From NCBI GenBank assembly GCA_902525625.1, contig CABZHM010000013.1:1-35868 (forward strand): a stretch of 35,868 nucleotides of DNA. The letters run 5' to 3'. The translations under genes were made by a program, and so were the position numbers. The notes below the pieces were generated by a model, which saw nothing but the letters and a program-made list of their open reading frames with translations, made no database searches and was not told where the DNA came from. Below, piece after piece: positions 17,735 through 24,427 of the stretch. Source of the stretch: an uncultured Pelagibacteraceae bacterium. Lineage in GTDB: Bacteria > Pseudomonadota > Alphaproteobacteria > Pelagibacterales > Pelagibacteraceae. Each line of letters begins with the position of its first letter. Position 1 is the first letter of the stretch.

Positions 17735-19474
17735 ATGATTTCTAAATCAATTATTAATTTTTCTGAATATTTTGTTTTAAACTATAAAAACTCCCCAGTT
17801 GATTCAAATTTGATGGAGGATTTTGTAAATAATGATTATTTTAAAAACTTGTTGATAAATTTAACTGAAATAGATCCTTATGATTTTAAGATATCAGATG
17901 AATTTTTTAGATTGAACGCTATTTCTTTATTGCCTCATTTAAGAATACTAAAAACTTCTTTAAATTTGACGACTGAAAGGTTTCTTCTAGAGCTTTCATT
18001 TCTTGTGCAACCTTTTAATAAGCATTTATCAAGTGAATTAAAAATTCTATCTTCAAAAATTAATAATTCTGAGTTTGGAAATGCCAAATTAATATCAAAT
18101 TTACTAACCAGCTCAAAAAGTTTATTTTATAAAAAACTGATTTTAGATTACGAGAAAAAAAATCCTTTAGCTTTATATCCAACCTCGAGTTACAGAAATT
18201 CGTGTGGTCATGTTGTAAGTTCAAACGACTATCAACAGATAGAAGCAACTATGAACCTAAATACTTTCACGTCAATTAAAGTAGAGGAAAATACATTAGA
18301 TATAAATAATTCTCTTTTGAGAGATCAATACAAATCGTTTGGAAGGTGTGTTTGTTTATTAGATCAAAATATTGAGGATAATTATGGACTAGAAATTGAA
18401 AATTATTTCAATCATCATTCAATTGTCTTAGAAAAACTCGTTTATAGAGCTATGGAGGTTGATAAGCATATAAAAAATGTTGAGAAGATAGTAGAGGATT
18501 TTAGAAAACTTGGCGTGAACAGAAATGAACCCATCTTAATAATTGGAGGGGGAGTTATAGGGGATATTGGAGCTTTTGCAGCATCTATTTATCATCGAAG
18601 CACTCCATATATAATGTTGTCAACTTCTGTTGTAAGTGCGATAGATAGTGGACCAAGTCCAAGATCATGTTGTGATGCGGGAGGATTTAAAAACCTTCTA
18701 GGTTCTTTCCATGCTCCAGTTCTTAATATATCTGATAGATCATTCTTTAAAAGTTTAAAAACTTCATGGGTCCGTCATGGTATTGCTGAAATACACAAAA
18801 TGGCAGCAATTAGAGATAAAGAATTATTTAATTTACTTGAGGATACAGGACTTGATTTAATGAAAACACATTTTGGTACAATTAATTGTAATTCCCAAGA
18901 TGAAATAGTTAAAAAATCAAAAAAGATAATTGGTTTATCTTTAAAAAGTTACGTCGAGAGTGAATATGATAATTTACACGAGGTTCACAGTATTAGAGAT
19001 CATGCTTTTGGCCACGGATTAAGTGCAAACTTTGAACTTAAAGCAGGATTATTACATGGTCATGCCATAAGTGTTGAAATGACCTTAAGTTCTTTTATGT
19101 CTTACAAAAGAGGCTGGTTAAGTGAAAAGGATTTGCATAGAATTTTAAAGTTATTTAGCGAATATGAATTGAGTTTATGGCATGACATATTGTTAGATGA
19201 GAAATGCATGAATGAAGGTTTTGATAAAATTCTTCAAAAAAGAGGTGGTAACTTAGCTATCCCAGTTCCAATTGCTATCGGAAAGTGTAAATATATTAAT
19301 GATCTAACCAAGTCTGAATTAAGAGAAATTATTCAAGAATATAAAATAATAGTTTCAAAATACCCCAGAAAAGGATTGGGTGTCGAACCTCTTTGTTCAG
19401 ATGCAGGACTTGAAGATCCGGTTACTGTTTTTAAAGCAGATGAAAATATTGCAAAAGAAGCAAATTTAAATTAA
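17735..19474 (+). CDS. Sugar-phosphate cyclase of the dehydroquinate synthase superfamily (EEVS-like), with extra N-terminal region
   Basis: A 579-aa protein. Residues about 180-480 form a 3-dehydroquinate synthase-like fold: NAD-binding GGGVIGDIGAFAAS (271-284), IDSG (303-306), FKNLLGSFHAP (318-328), and metal ligands E352 (GIAEIHK), H423 (RDHAFGH) and H441 (LHGHA). KN-LG and LHGHA resemble 2-epi-5-epi-valiolone or desmethyl-4-deoxygadusol synthases more than AroB. The usual K-T-G-V-N stretch is replaced by PRSCCDAGG, with R310 in place of Lys and two Cys. An N-terminal stretch of about 170 residues is not found in classical members. Substrate is unknown; a C7 or C6 sugar phosphate turned into a cyclitol or keto-cyclitol is the family expectation. 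A glycosyltransferase-like gene follows after 4 bp. Confidence 0.82.
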   Translation: MISKSIINFSEYFVLNYKNSPVDSNLMEDFVNNDYFKNLLINLTEIDPYDFKISDEFFRLNAISLLPHLRILKTSLNLTTERFLLELSFLVQPFNKHLSSELKILSSKINNSEFGNAKLISNLLTSSKSLFYKKLILDYEKKNPLALYPTSSYRNSCGHVVSSNDYQQIEATMNLNTFTSIKVEENTLDINNSLLRDQYKSFGRCVCLLDQNIEDNYGLEIENYFNHHSIVLEKLVYRAMEVDKHIKNVEKIVEDFRKLGVNRNEPILIIGGGVIGDIGAFAASIYHRSTPYIMLSTSVVSAIDSGPSPRSCCDAGGFKNLLGSFHAPVLNISDRSFFKSLKTSWVRHGIAEIHKMAAIRDKELFNLLEDTGLDLMKTHFGTINCNSQDEIVKKSKKIIGLSLKSYVESEYDNLHEVHSIRDHAFGHGLSANFELKAGLLHGHAISVEMTLSSFMSYKRGWLSEKDLHRILKLFSEYELSLWHDILLDEKCMNEGFDKILQKRGGNLAIPVPIAIGKCKYINDLTKSELREIIQEYKIIVSKYPRKGLGVEPLCSDAGLEDPVTVFKADENIAKEANLN

Positions 19475-19478
19475 TAAA

Positions 19479-20450
19479 ATGCACCAATTTGTAATTCCAA
19501 TTCACCATGTGAATTGGAGTACAAGATCAGTCCTCGAGGGAATTTCTCAAAAATATAAACCAAAACAAATTTTTGTTGTAACGTCGGATCAAGAAATTAA
19601 AATTTTAAAGGAAAAATCTAAGTTCTGGAATATTAAAAATTTAAATTTGTTGAATGAGGATAACTTTTTTTTAGATAAATATAATTTAACAAAAACTGAT
19701 ATCGTTTCACAGATAACTCAAAATAAACCTAATTATTCTCCTGGATGGTTGTACCAACAAATTATTAAATTAGGGGCTAATGATGTTATTGATGAATTAG
19801 AAGATGTTTTTGTAGTATGGGATTCTGATTTACTACCAGTTAGATCTTGGCCAATACTTGATGAAAAAAAAGAAAAATTTGCTTTGTTACAAGATAAATC
19901 ATATGGAAACCAAGATGTTTTAAATTCATGGAAAAATTTAATAATTAATGTATTAGAAATAAACCCTGTCGAAGATATTAGAGGGACATTTACATCACAT
20001 CATATGATTTTTAAAACAAAGTATTTAAAAAGTCTCAAATCAAAATTTAAAGATCACTTCAAATCTGATCAAAATTGGATTAATTTAATAATAAAAGCCA
20101 CAAATATATATGGTTCTTTTGGAGAATATTGGACATATGCTAGTTGGGTAAATCATATAAATAAAAGTGATCTAAATTATTATCCTTATGAAAAATATGG
20201 TTTAACCACTGAAAGATTTTATGATGATGGTAATGGTTTATTTTCAAGAAATTTTAAGAAATTTAGTAATTTTGACGAACAAGAGGACTTTTATCCGTCT
20301 TATTCGTCTATAATAAATTTTATAGATAAAAATTATCAGCAACCTCCGTCCTCTTTATCATTTGAAACGAATATCAGGCACACAAAGAAAAAAGATGAGA
20401 ATATTCACCTTGAGGAAAAAAGATCTATTTGGAGAGAAAAAAGCTTATGA
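19479..20450 (+). CDS. DUF6492-like putative glycosyltransferase
   Basis: A 323-aa soluble protein. The layout is that of a GT-A nucleotide-sugar transferase: a first strand with FVIPIHHVNW, an internal SPGWLYQQIIKLGA (about residues 87-100), an acidic metal motif VVWDSDLLPVR (D115, D117), THHMIF-like SHHMIFK, and FGEYWTYASWV (about 209-220). These fit DUF6492, a group of glycosyltransferase-like proteins. It starts 4 bp after the cyclase, so the two probably act in one pathway, perhaps joining the cyclitol to a sugar. The family call is from memory of motifs. Donor and acceptor are unknown. Confidence 0.6.
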   Translation: MHQFVIPIHHVNWSTRSVLEGISQKYKPKQIFVVTSDQEIKILKEKSKFWNIKNLNLLNEDNFFLDKYNLTKTDIVSQITQNKPNYSPGWLYQQIIKLGANDVIDELEDVFVVWDSDLLPVRSWPILDEKKEKFALLQDKSYGNQDVLNSWKNLIINVLEINPVEDIRGTFTSHHMIFKTKYLKSLKSKFKDHFKSDQNWINLIIKATNIYGSFGEYWTYASWVNHINKSDLNYYPYEKYGLTTERFYDDGNGLFSRNFKKFSNFDEQEDFYPSYSSIINFIDKNYQQPPSSLSFETNIRHTKKKDENIHLEEKRSIWREKSL

Positions 20451-20480
20451 TAATGATTAAAAAATATAAGAAAACTTAAC

Positions 20481-20487
20481 TAGAGGA
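20481..20487 (+). promoter_or_regulatory. Strong ribosome binding site of the 61-aa gene
   Basis: AGAGGAG lies about 7 bases before the ATG at 20495. It is one of the best Shine-Dalgarno sequences in the window, where many genes have none, so high translation of the small protein is likely. Confidence 0.55.
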
Positions 20488-20494
20488 GAAAAAA

Positions 20495-20680
20495 ATGAAA
20501 ATATTAAAAGAATTAGATGATGCAAAATTGGTTATTGTTGATTTAGAGGTAAAGTTAGGGGACAAGTTTAGAAGTGCTCCTACTTTATGTGCAAAGTATA
20601 AAGGAAAAATTATACCACTTAATACCGCTCATGACGGAAGACCAATATTAATGAAGGAAGAAAATTCAATAGAAAACTAA
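20495..20680 (+). CDS. Small 61-aa protein of the cyclase cassette, unknown function
   Basis: Not recognised. It is a 61-aa soluble protein with mixed charge, no membrane segment and a single Cys (in TLCAKYKGK). The predicted pattern is helix, strand (KLVIVDLEV), then a loop with FRSAPTLCAKYKGKIIPL. It has a strong Shine-Dalgarno and lies 44 bp after the glycosyltransferase on the same strand. That spacing is longer than the other gaps in the cassette but shows no clear promoter. It could be a subunit, carrier or regulator for the pathway. The strong ribosome site and clean frame argue that it is real. Confidence 0.6.
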   Translation: MKILKELDDAKLVIVDLEVKLGDKFRSAPTLCAKYKGKIIPLNTAHDGRPILMKEENSIEN

Positions 20681-20797
20681 ATTATAATTGAATAAGTTGG
20701 TATTTACTACTCTAGATGAAGATAATGACCGAAAGTTTATAAGTAAGATATTTCTTTTTTTTATAAAGTGAATTTAATTATTAGTTTGATATTTCTT

Positions 20798-20935
20798 TTA
20801 ATTCAAAAGTTTTTTTTCTTTTTTACTTTTTACTTCATTTTTTTGATCACAATATTTTTTAAAAAAATAAGCTGTTGATACCCCACCAATTAGTAAAAAT
20901 TTTAATATCTTTAATTTAATAAATTTTTTAATCAT
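20798..20935 (-). CDS. 45-aa single-span membrane protein, translationally coupled
   Basis: A short minus-strand frame of 45 codons. Its ATG overlaps the stop of the 69-aa gene as ATGA (ATG at 20935-20933, TGA at 20934-20932). The N-terminus is basic (MIKKFIKLK), followed by a hydrophobic stretch about 16 residues long with two Gly (LLIGGVSTAYFF), then a highly charged Lys-rich tail. This is a typical small membrane peptide with a cytoplasmic tail. No family is recognised. The 4-bp overlap with a second small membrane protein is the main support. Confidence 0.5.
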   Translation of the reverse strand: MIKKFIKLKILKFLLIGGVSTAYFFKKYCDQKNEVKSKKEKKLLN

Positions 20936-21141
20936 GATTTAATATCAAATCTTTCTAATAAAAATTGGATTACTAAATTGTAGACAAATACAAAACAAAA
21001 AATATAAAATAGAAAAATTACTTCTTTAGAATTAAAGAGGTATCCAGTTGCAGTTAACAGCACAAAAAACAGGCTAATTGATACAGCAAGCTTTGCCTGT
21101 GATTTTTTTTTTAAATGAGATTTAACAATATTAAATTTCAT
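20932..21141 (-). CDS. 69-aa two-span membrane protein, unknown function
   Basis: A 69-aa protein with a basic N-terminus (KSHLKKKSQAK) and two hydrophobic segments, about residues 18-36 and 42-61, separated by a short NSKE turn, then a charged tail. Both ends would be cytoplasmic. No family is recognised. It lies on the minus strand between the plus-strand cyclase cassette and the plus-strand autotransporter, 126 bp from the latter's start, so a shared divergent regulatory region is likely. The next frame starts inside its stop codon. Confidence 0.55.
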   Translation of the reverse strand: MKFNIVKSHLKKKSQAKLAVSISLFFVLLTATGYLFNSKEVIFLFYIFCFVFVYNLVIQFLLERFDIKS

Positions 21142-21183
21142 TAAATAATAATAACTATTAAAGATATTTTTTCATCATTATTT

Positions 21184-21212
21184 TTGTCCTACCTAGACAT
21201 TTGAATTATAAT
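21184..21212 (+). promoter_or_regulatory. Putative promoter of the autotransporter gene
   Basis: A -35-like TTGTCC (21184-21189), a 17-bp spacer and a perfect TATAAT (21207-21212). The predicted start near 21219 gives a leader of about 50 nt before the GTG at 21268. Confidence 0.45.
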
Positions 21213-21267
21213 GTTTTAAAATTTTAGCACTCATTTCTTGAATTTTTTGAGGTATTAATGATTAATT

Positions 21268-23385
21268 GTGAAAAGTATTTATAAAATTCATTATATTGTA
21301 TTTTTTTTAGCTTTATTTTTTTCTAAAGCTATAGCGGAGCCAACCTTTGTGCAAAGTAAATTAATTGATGACGAATTTTATTTAGGACTTAACTTTAATA
21401 ATGATGGTACAAAAATGTATACTGTATCAGCTACGGGAACATCAGATGCAGTTATCGAACATATATTAACTACCCCATATGACATTTCAACGGCGACCGT
21501 AAATAATACTAAAATAGTATTTAGAAGTAATAGTAGTACACAAGCAACACAAGTAGTGTTCAATAACGATGGAACAAAAATGTTTATTGTTAACCATGCT
21601 GGTAGAAAGAAAGTAGATTACTACTCACTAAGCACTGCATTTGATGTTTCAACTGCTACATTTGATGGCGAATATTCTATCTCTGGTCAAGAACAAAGAG
21701 CAAATTCAATTGCATTTAATAATGATGGTACCAGAATGTTTATTGCTGGTGTAGGAAATGATTCACAAGTGCGTATTCATGAATATTCACTAAGCACAGG
21801 ATTTGATCTTAGCTCCACAGTTACTCATCTTAATACTGAAGACCTAATTTCTTTTCAAAGTCACATAGATGGAGTTACTTTTAATTACGATGGTACTAAA
21901 ATGTATACCATTACAACAATGAGTGAAGCACAAGATTTGATGTATCAGTTTAAATTAACTACACCTTATGATGTTTCTACTTTATCACTTGAAGGCACCT
22001 ATACTGTAAGTTCTGTTAGTGTAAGTTCAAGAGAAGTTGTGTTTAGTAATGATGGAAGTAAAATGTTTATCATTGATGATGATCCCGATGATCTTGTTAA
22101 TAATAAAGTTCATGAATTTAACCTAAGTTGTAATTGGAGCATAATCGATGGTGCTTGTGATGATCCAATAACTACTTCCGATGGGGGTAAAGATATTTTA
22201 AGCTCAATCGAGTCTCAAACTGCAACAGCAAAACAAATTGCTATTCAAGCAAGTACTCCAGTTCTTAACCGTATGTATTGGTTAAGAAGACATAGAAATA
22301 ATGATCAATTAAGTGATCAAAATATTAGATTAAATTTTTCAAATTCAATGATGGCATCGCTTTCTAACATTATTCCTATATCAAATAAAACAAATGAAGT
22401 TCTAGACAAATTATCAGATGATTGGTCATTTTGGAGTGAGGGTAGTGTAAGTATTGGTAGAACTGGAGATACATCTACTTCATCATCTAAAAAAATTAAT
22501 ACCAAGGGCATTACACTTGGCATGGATAAAAAGATAAGCAAAAATAGATTATATGGTTATGCTCTTAGATTTGGTAATGATGATGTTGATGTCGGCACAT
22601 CTGGGACTAATTTAGATACTGAGTCTTTTAGTTTATCAGTTTATGGGACTTTTCCTCATGATGATGAAAAATTTACTGAAGGCATCATTGGAGTGAGCAC
22701 TTTAAAGACTGATCATGTTAGGAAAGGGGGAGGTAGCACTAGAACAGGAGAAAGAGATGGTGCACAAATATTTGGTTCACTTAACTACTTAACAACATAT
22801 AAAAAAGAAGATTTTAATATTACTCCTAATTTAAGAATTGATTTAAGCTATACAGAATTGTCTAAATATAGAGAAAAAGGCCCTGCAGCTTTAGTTTACA
22901 AAACTCAAACAATTGAAACTGGAATGATATCTGCTGGTTTTACAATAAGTGATATTTTAGATTATAATTCTTTCACGTTCAAACCAAATGGTGGATTAGA
23001 GCTTGGAGTAGATTTTAGTCCGTCTTCAGATGCAACATATCGTTACCTATCGGAAACTACGGAATATACAAAATCTATCGGTCAAGACTCAAAAAATTTA
23101 AGAGCAAATATTGGATTTGATTTAGTAACCGATAATGGTTTTTCTATAATGACTATTTATGAAAGAAATCAAAGTGACAATGCTCATAGCGATACTTTAT
23201 ATTTAGGATTTGGTTATATACCAACAGACAATATTAAATATGCTATGACTTTAGATAATGACAAAGCATCTTTGAGTTATAAGAGAGATTTAAATGGTTT
23301 CGATATCAGAATGAGTTCGAATTATAGCTTGATGAGTCAAATACCTGAATATGGTGCAACCCTAGAAATTGTAAATACATTTTAG
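21268..23385 (+). CDS. Autotransporter with five-repeat propeller-like passenger
   Basis: A 705-aa secreted protein. A signal peptide covers residues 1-23 (cleavage after KAIA). Residues about 24-295 hold five copies of a 45-50-residue repeat with the core F-N-x-DGTKM-(Y/F) and the closing STP/A-(Y/F)-D-(V/I)-ST. This resembles beta-propeller-type repeats common in marine bacterial and phage proteins. A linker helix region (SIESQTATAKQIAIQ) follows. Residues about 385-705 look like a 12-strand autotransporter barrel (DDWSFWSEGSVSIGR start, alternating strands, final Phe). It should reach the outer membrane through Sec and BAM and expose the repeats. The start is GTG; the nearby ATG at 21258 is out of frame and stops quickly. 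Confidence 0.85.
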   Translation: MKSIYKIHYIVFFLALFFSKAIAEPTFVQSKLIDDEFYLGLNFNNDGTKMYTVSATGTSDAVIEHILTTPYDISTATVNNTKIVFRSNSSTQATQVVFNNDGTKMFIVNHAGRKKVDYYSLSTAFDVSTATFDGEYSISGQEQRANSIAFNNDGTRMFIAGVGNDSQVRIHEYSLSTGFDLSSTVTHLNTEDLISFQSHIDGVTFNYDGTKMYTITTMSEAQDLMYQFKLTTPYDVSTLSLEGTYTVSSVSVSSREVVFSNDGSKMFIIDDDPDDLVNNKVHEFNLSCNWSIIDGACDDPITTSDGGKDILSSIESQTATAKQIAIQASTPVLNRMYWLRRHRNNDQLSDQNIRLNFSNSMMASLSNIIPISNKTNEVLDKLSDDWSFWSEGSVSIGRTGDTSTSSSKKINTKGITLGMDKKISKNRLYGYALRFGNDDVDVGTSGTNLDTESFSLSVYGTFPHDDEKFTEGIIGVSTLKTDHVRKGGGSTRTGERDGAQIFGSLNYLTTYKKEDFNITPNLRIDLSYTELSKYREKGPAALVYKTQTIETGMISAGFTISDILDYNSFTFKPNGGLELGVDFSPSSDATYRYLSETTEYTKSIGQDSKNLRANIGFDLVTDNGFSIMTIYERNQSDNAHSDTLYLGFGYIPTDNIKYAMTLDNDKASLSYKRDLNGFDIRMSSNYSLMSQIPEYGATLEIVNTF

Positions 23386-23446
23386 TAAATTTAACCAAAA
23401 CTCTATAGGATAAAATGGGATAACTAGAACTAGACTAGAACCTGGG

Positions 23447-23565
23447 GAGATAAAATAAAAAAAATTTACTTATTCATCTTGTTCAATTATAAATATTGGC
23501 ATAAACACTCATGAAATTCATTAATGCCCTCGTGGTGAAATTGGTAGACACAAAGGACTTAAAAT
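23447..23565 (+). repeat. Left copy of 119-bp direct repeat (attL-like)
   Basis: Matches 27988-28106 at an offset of exactly 4541 bp. The first 70 bp are identical, then a 9-bp block differs at 4 positions, then 40 bp are identical. The last 40 bp are the 5' half of tRNA-Leu(UAA), ending in the anticodon loop. After that the two copies diverge completely. Confidence 0.9.
23526..23565 (+). pseudogene. tRNA-Leu(UAA) 5' fragment
   Basis: Forty bases identical to the start of the intact tRNA-Leu at 28067: acceptor 5' strand GCCCTCG, the whole D arm, anticodon 5' stem and loop CTTAAAA. The 3' strand of the anticodon stem, variable arm, T arm and acceptor 3' strand are missing. It cannot form a tRNA. 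It marks the host-side half of a split attachment site. Confidence 0.88.
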
Positions 23566-23587
23566 AGTTTGAATTGAGGAATTTTAG

Positions 23588-23616
23588 AGTCTCTAATAGT
23601 CTCTAATAGTCTTAAT
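23588..23616 (+). repeat. 10-bp tandem repeat, three units
   Basis: AGTCTCTAAT at 23588-23597 and 23598-23607, then a degenerate AGTCTTAAT at 23608-23616. A 10-bp period places each unit on the same DNA face, as expected for a bound protein array next to the tRNA breakpoint. Confidence 0.7.
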
Positions 23617-23690
23617 CCTTTATAATCCCTTAATTTTTTAAATCATTAGATTGCTTTTATTGGAAAATATGAATAATAAATTTTGTCAAA

Positions 23691-23710
23691 CTAGGATCTG
23701 CCTAGGATCT
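23691..23710 (+). repeat. Paired CTAGGATCT site, left arm
   Basis: CTAGGATCT at 23691-23699 and 23702-23710, an 11-bp period. The same pair with the same spacing recurs at 27965. It could be an arm-type integrase site. It also overlaps the -35 region of the promoter before the PrsW gene, so an operator role is also possible. Confidence 0.55.
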
Positions 23711-23737
23711 GGACATTAAATATAATATTATAGTTTA

Positions 23738-24427
23738 ATGGAAACACTTCTCATAACCATAGTTCCCTCAATATTAATCTTATTATTTTTTGTTTTTTCA
23801 GACAGATTTAAAGAACCAAAAAAAATAATCATTATTACTTTTTTGTTTGGAATTTTGATTACTATACCAGCAGGATATTTGAATGATTTTATTTTGGACA
23901 CTTTTGAAACAGAAAGTGAATTGAATAATGCTTTATTAGGAGGTTTTTTTGCTGGAGGGCTTGTTGAAGAAACTCTTAAATTTTTGGTTTTATATTTTTA
24001 CATATTAAAAGAGAAAGCTTTTAATGAACCAATGGATGCGATAGTTTATGGAACTGTTGTCTCATTAGGTTTTGCTACTCTAGAAAATTATGATTACGTT
24101 TATAGATTGGCTGGATATTATGGGCTACAACCAATTGATGTGGCATATGCAAGATCATATTCAGCTATACCTTTACATGCTCTTTGCGGAGTTATTATGG
24201 GTTTTTATTTTGGAATGTATGCTTTTGTGTCCGGTGGAAAAAATTTAAGCTTAGCTCTTATAGTTCCATATATAATTCATGGATCTTATAATTTTTTAGT
24301 TTCATTTCCTAATTACTATTTCTTAGGTGTATTATTAATTGCACTTATTTTTAGTATATTTTTGTATAAAAATGTAAGAGAGTCTCAGAAATTAAAAAAA
24401 AAAGAGCATGAAGAAAAAATTATTTAG
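23738..24427 (+). CDS. PrsW family glutamic-type intramembrane protease
   Basis: A 229-aa polytopic membrane protein with about seven or eight hydrophobic segments. The catalytic motifs of the PrsW family are all present: EETLK (E77, E78), ATLENYDY with E116, PLHALCG with H147 and IIHGSYN with H181. PrsW of Bacillus cleaves an anti-sigma factor within the membrane. Other family members have unknown targets. No sigma or anti-sigma factor is next to it here. Its end overlaps the next gene by 20 bases, and it leads a four-gene membrane operon inside the tRNA-Leu island. A TATAAT box lies 11 bp before the ATG. Confidence 0.85.
   Translation: METLLITIVPSILILLFFVFSDRFKEPKKIIIITFLFGILITIPAGYLNDFILDTFETESELNNALLGGFFAGGLVEETLKFLVLYFYILKEKAFNEPMDAIVYGTVVSLGFATLENYDYVYRLAGYYGLQPIDVAYARSYSAIPLHALCGVIMGFYFGMYAFVSGGKNLSLALIVPYIIHGSYNFLVSFPNYYFLGVLLIALIFSIFLYKNVRESQKLKKKEHEEKII

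Larger units (their letters stand above)
23386..23737. other. 352-bp gene-free region: left junction (attL-like) of the island
   Basis: No credible gene. From left to right it holds a diverged 11-bp-spaced repeat pair (23424 and 23435), the left 119-bp direct repeat with a 40-bp tRNA-Leu 5' fragment (23447-23565), three copies of a 10-bp tandem repeat (23588-23616), the CTAGGATCT pair (23691-23710) and a TATAAT box (23721-23726) before the PrsW gene. This layout fits an attachment-site junction. Confidence 0.6.

Noticed and set aside
21384-22150. DNA-level repeat array inside the autotransporter
   Set aside because: The repeat is clear in protein but the DNA copies are diverged. It is an old protein repeat, not a recent DNA repeat or mobile element.
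23526-23565. Second functional tRNA-Leu
   Set aside because: Only the 5' 40 bases are present. The anticodon stem cannot close and the T arm and acceptor 3' strand are missing.
23588-23616. CRISPR array
   Set aside because: The 10-bp units are directly adjacent without spacers and there are no cas genes. It is a tandem repeat, not a CRISPR.
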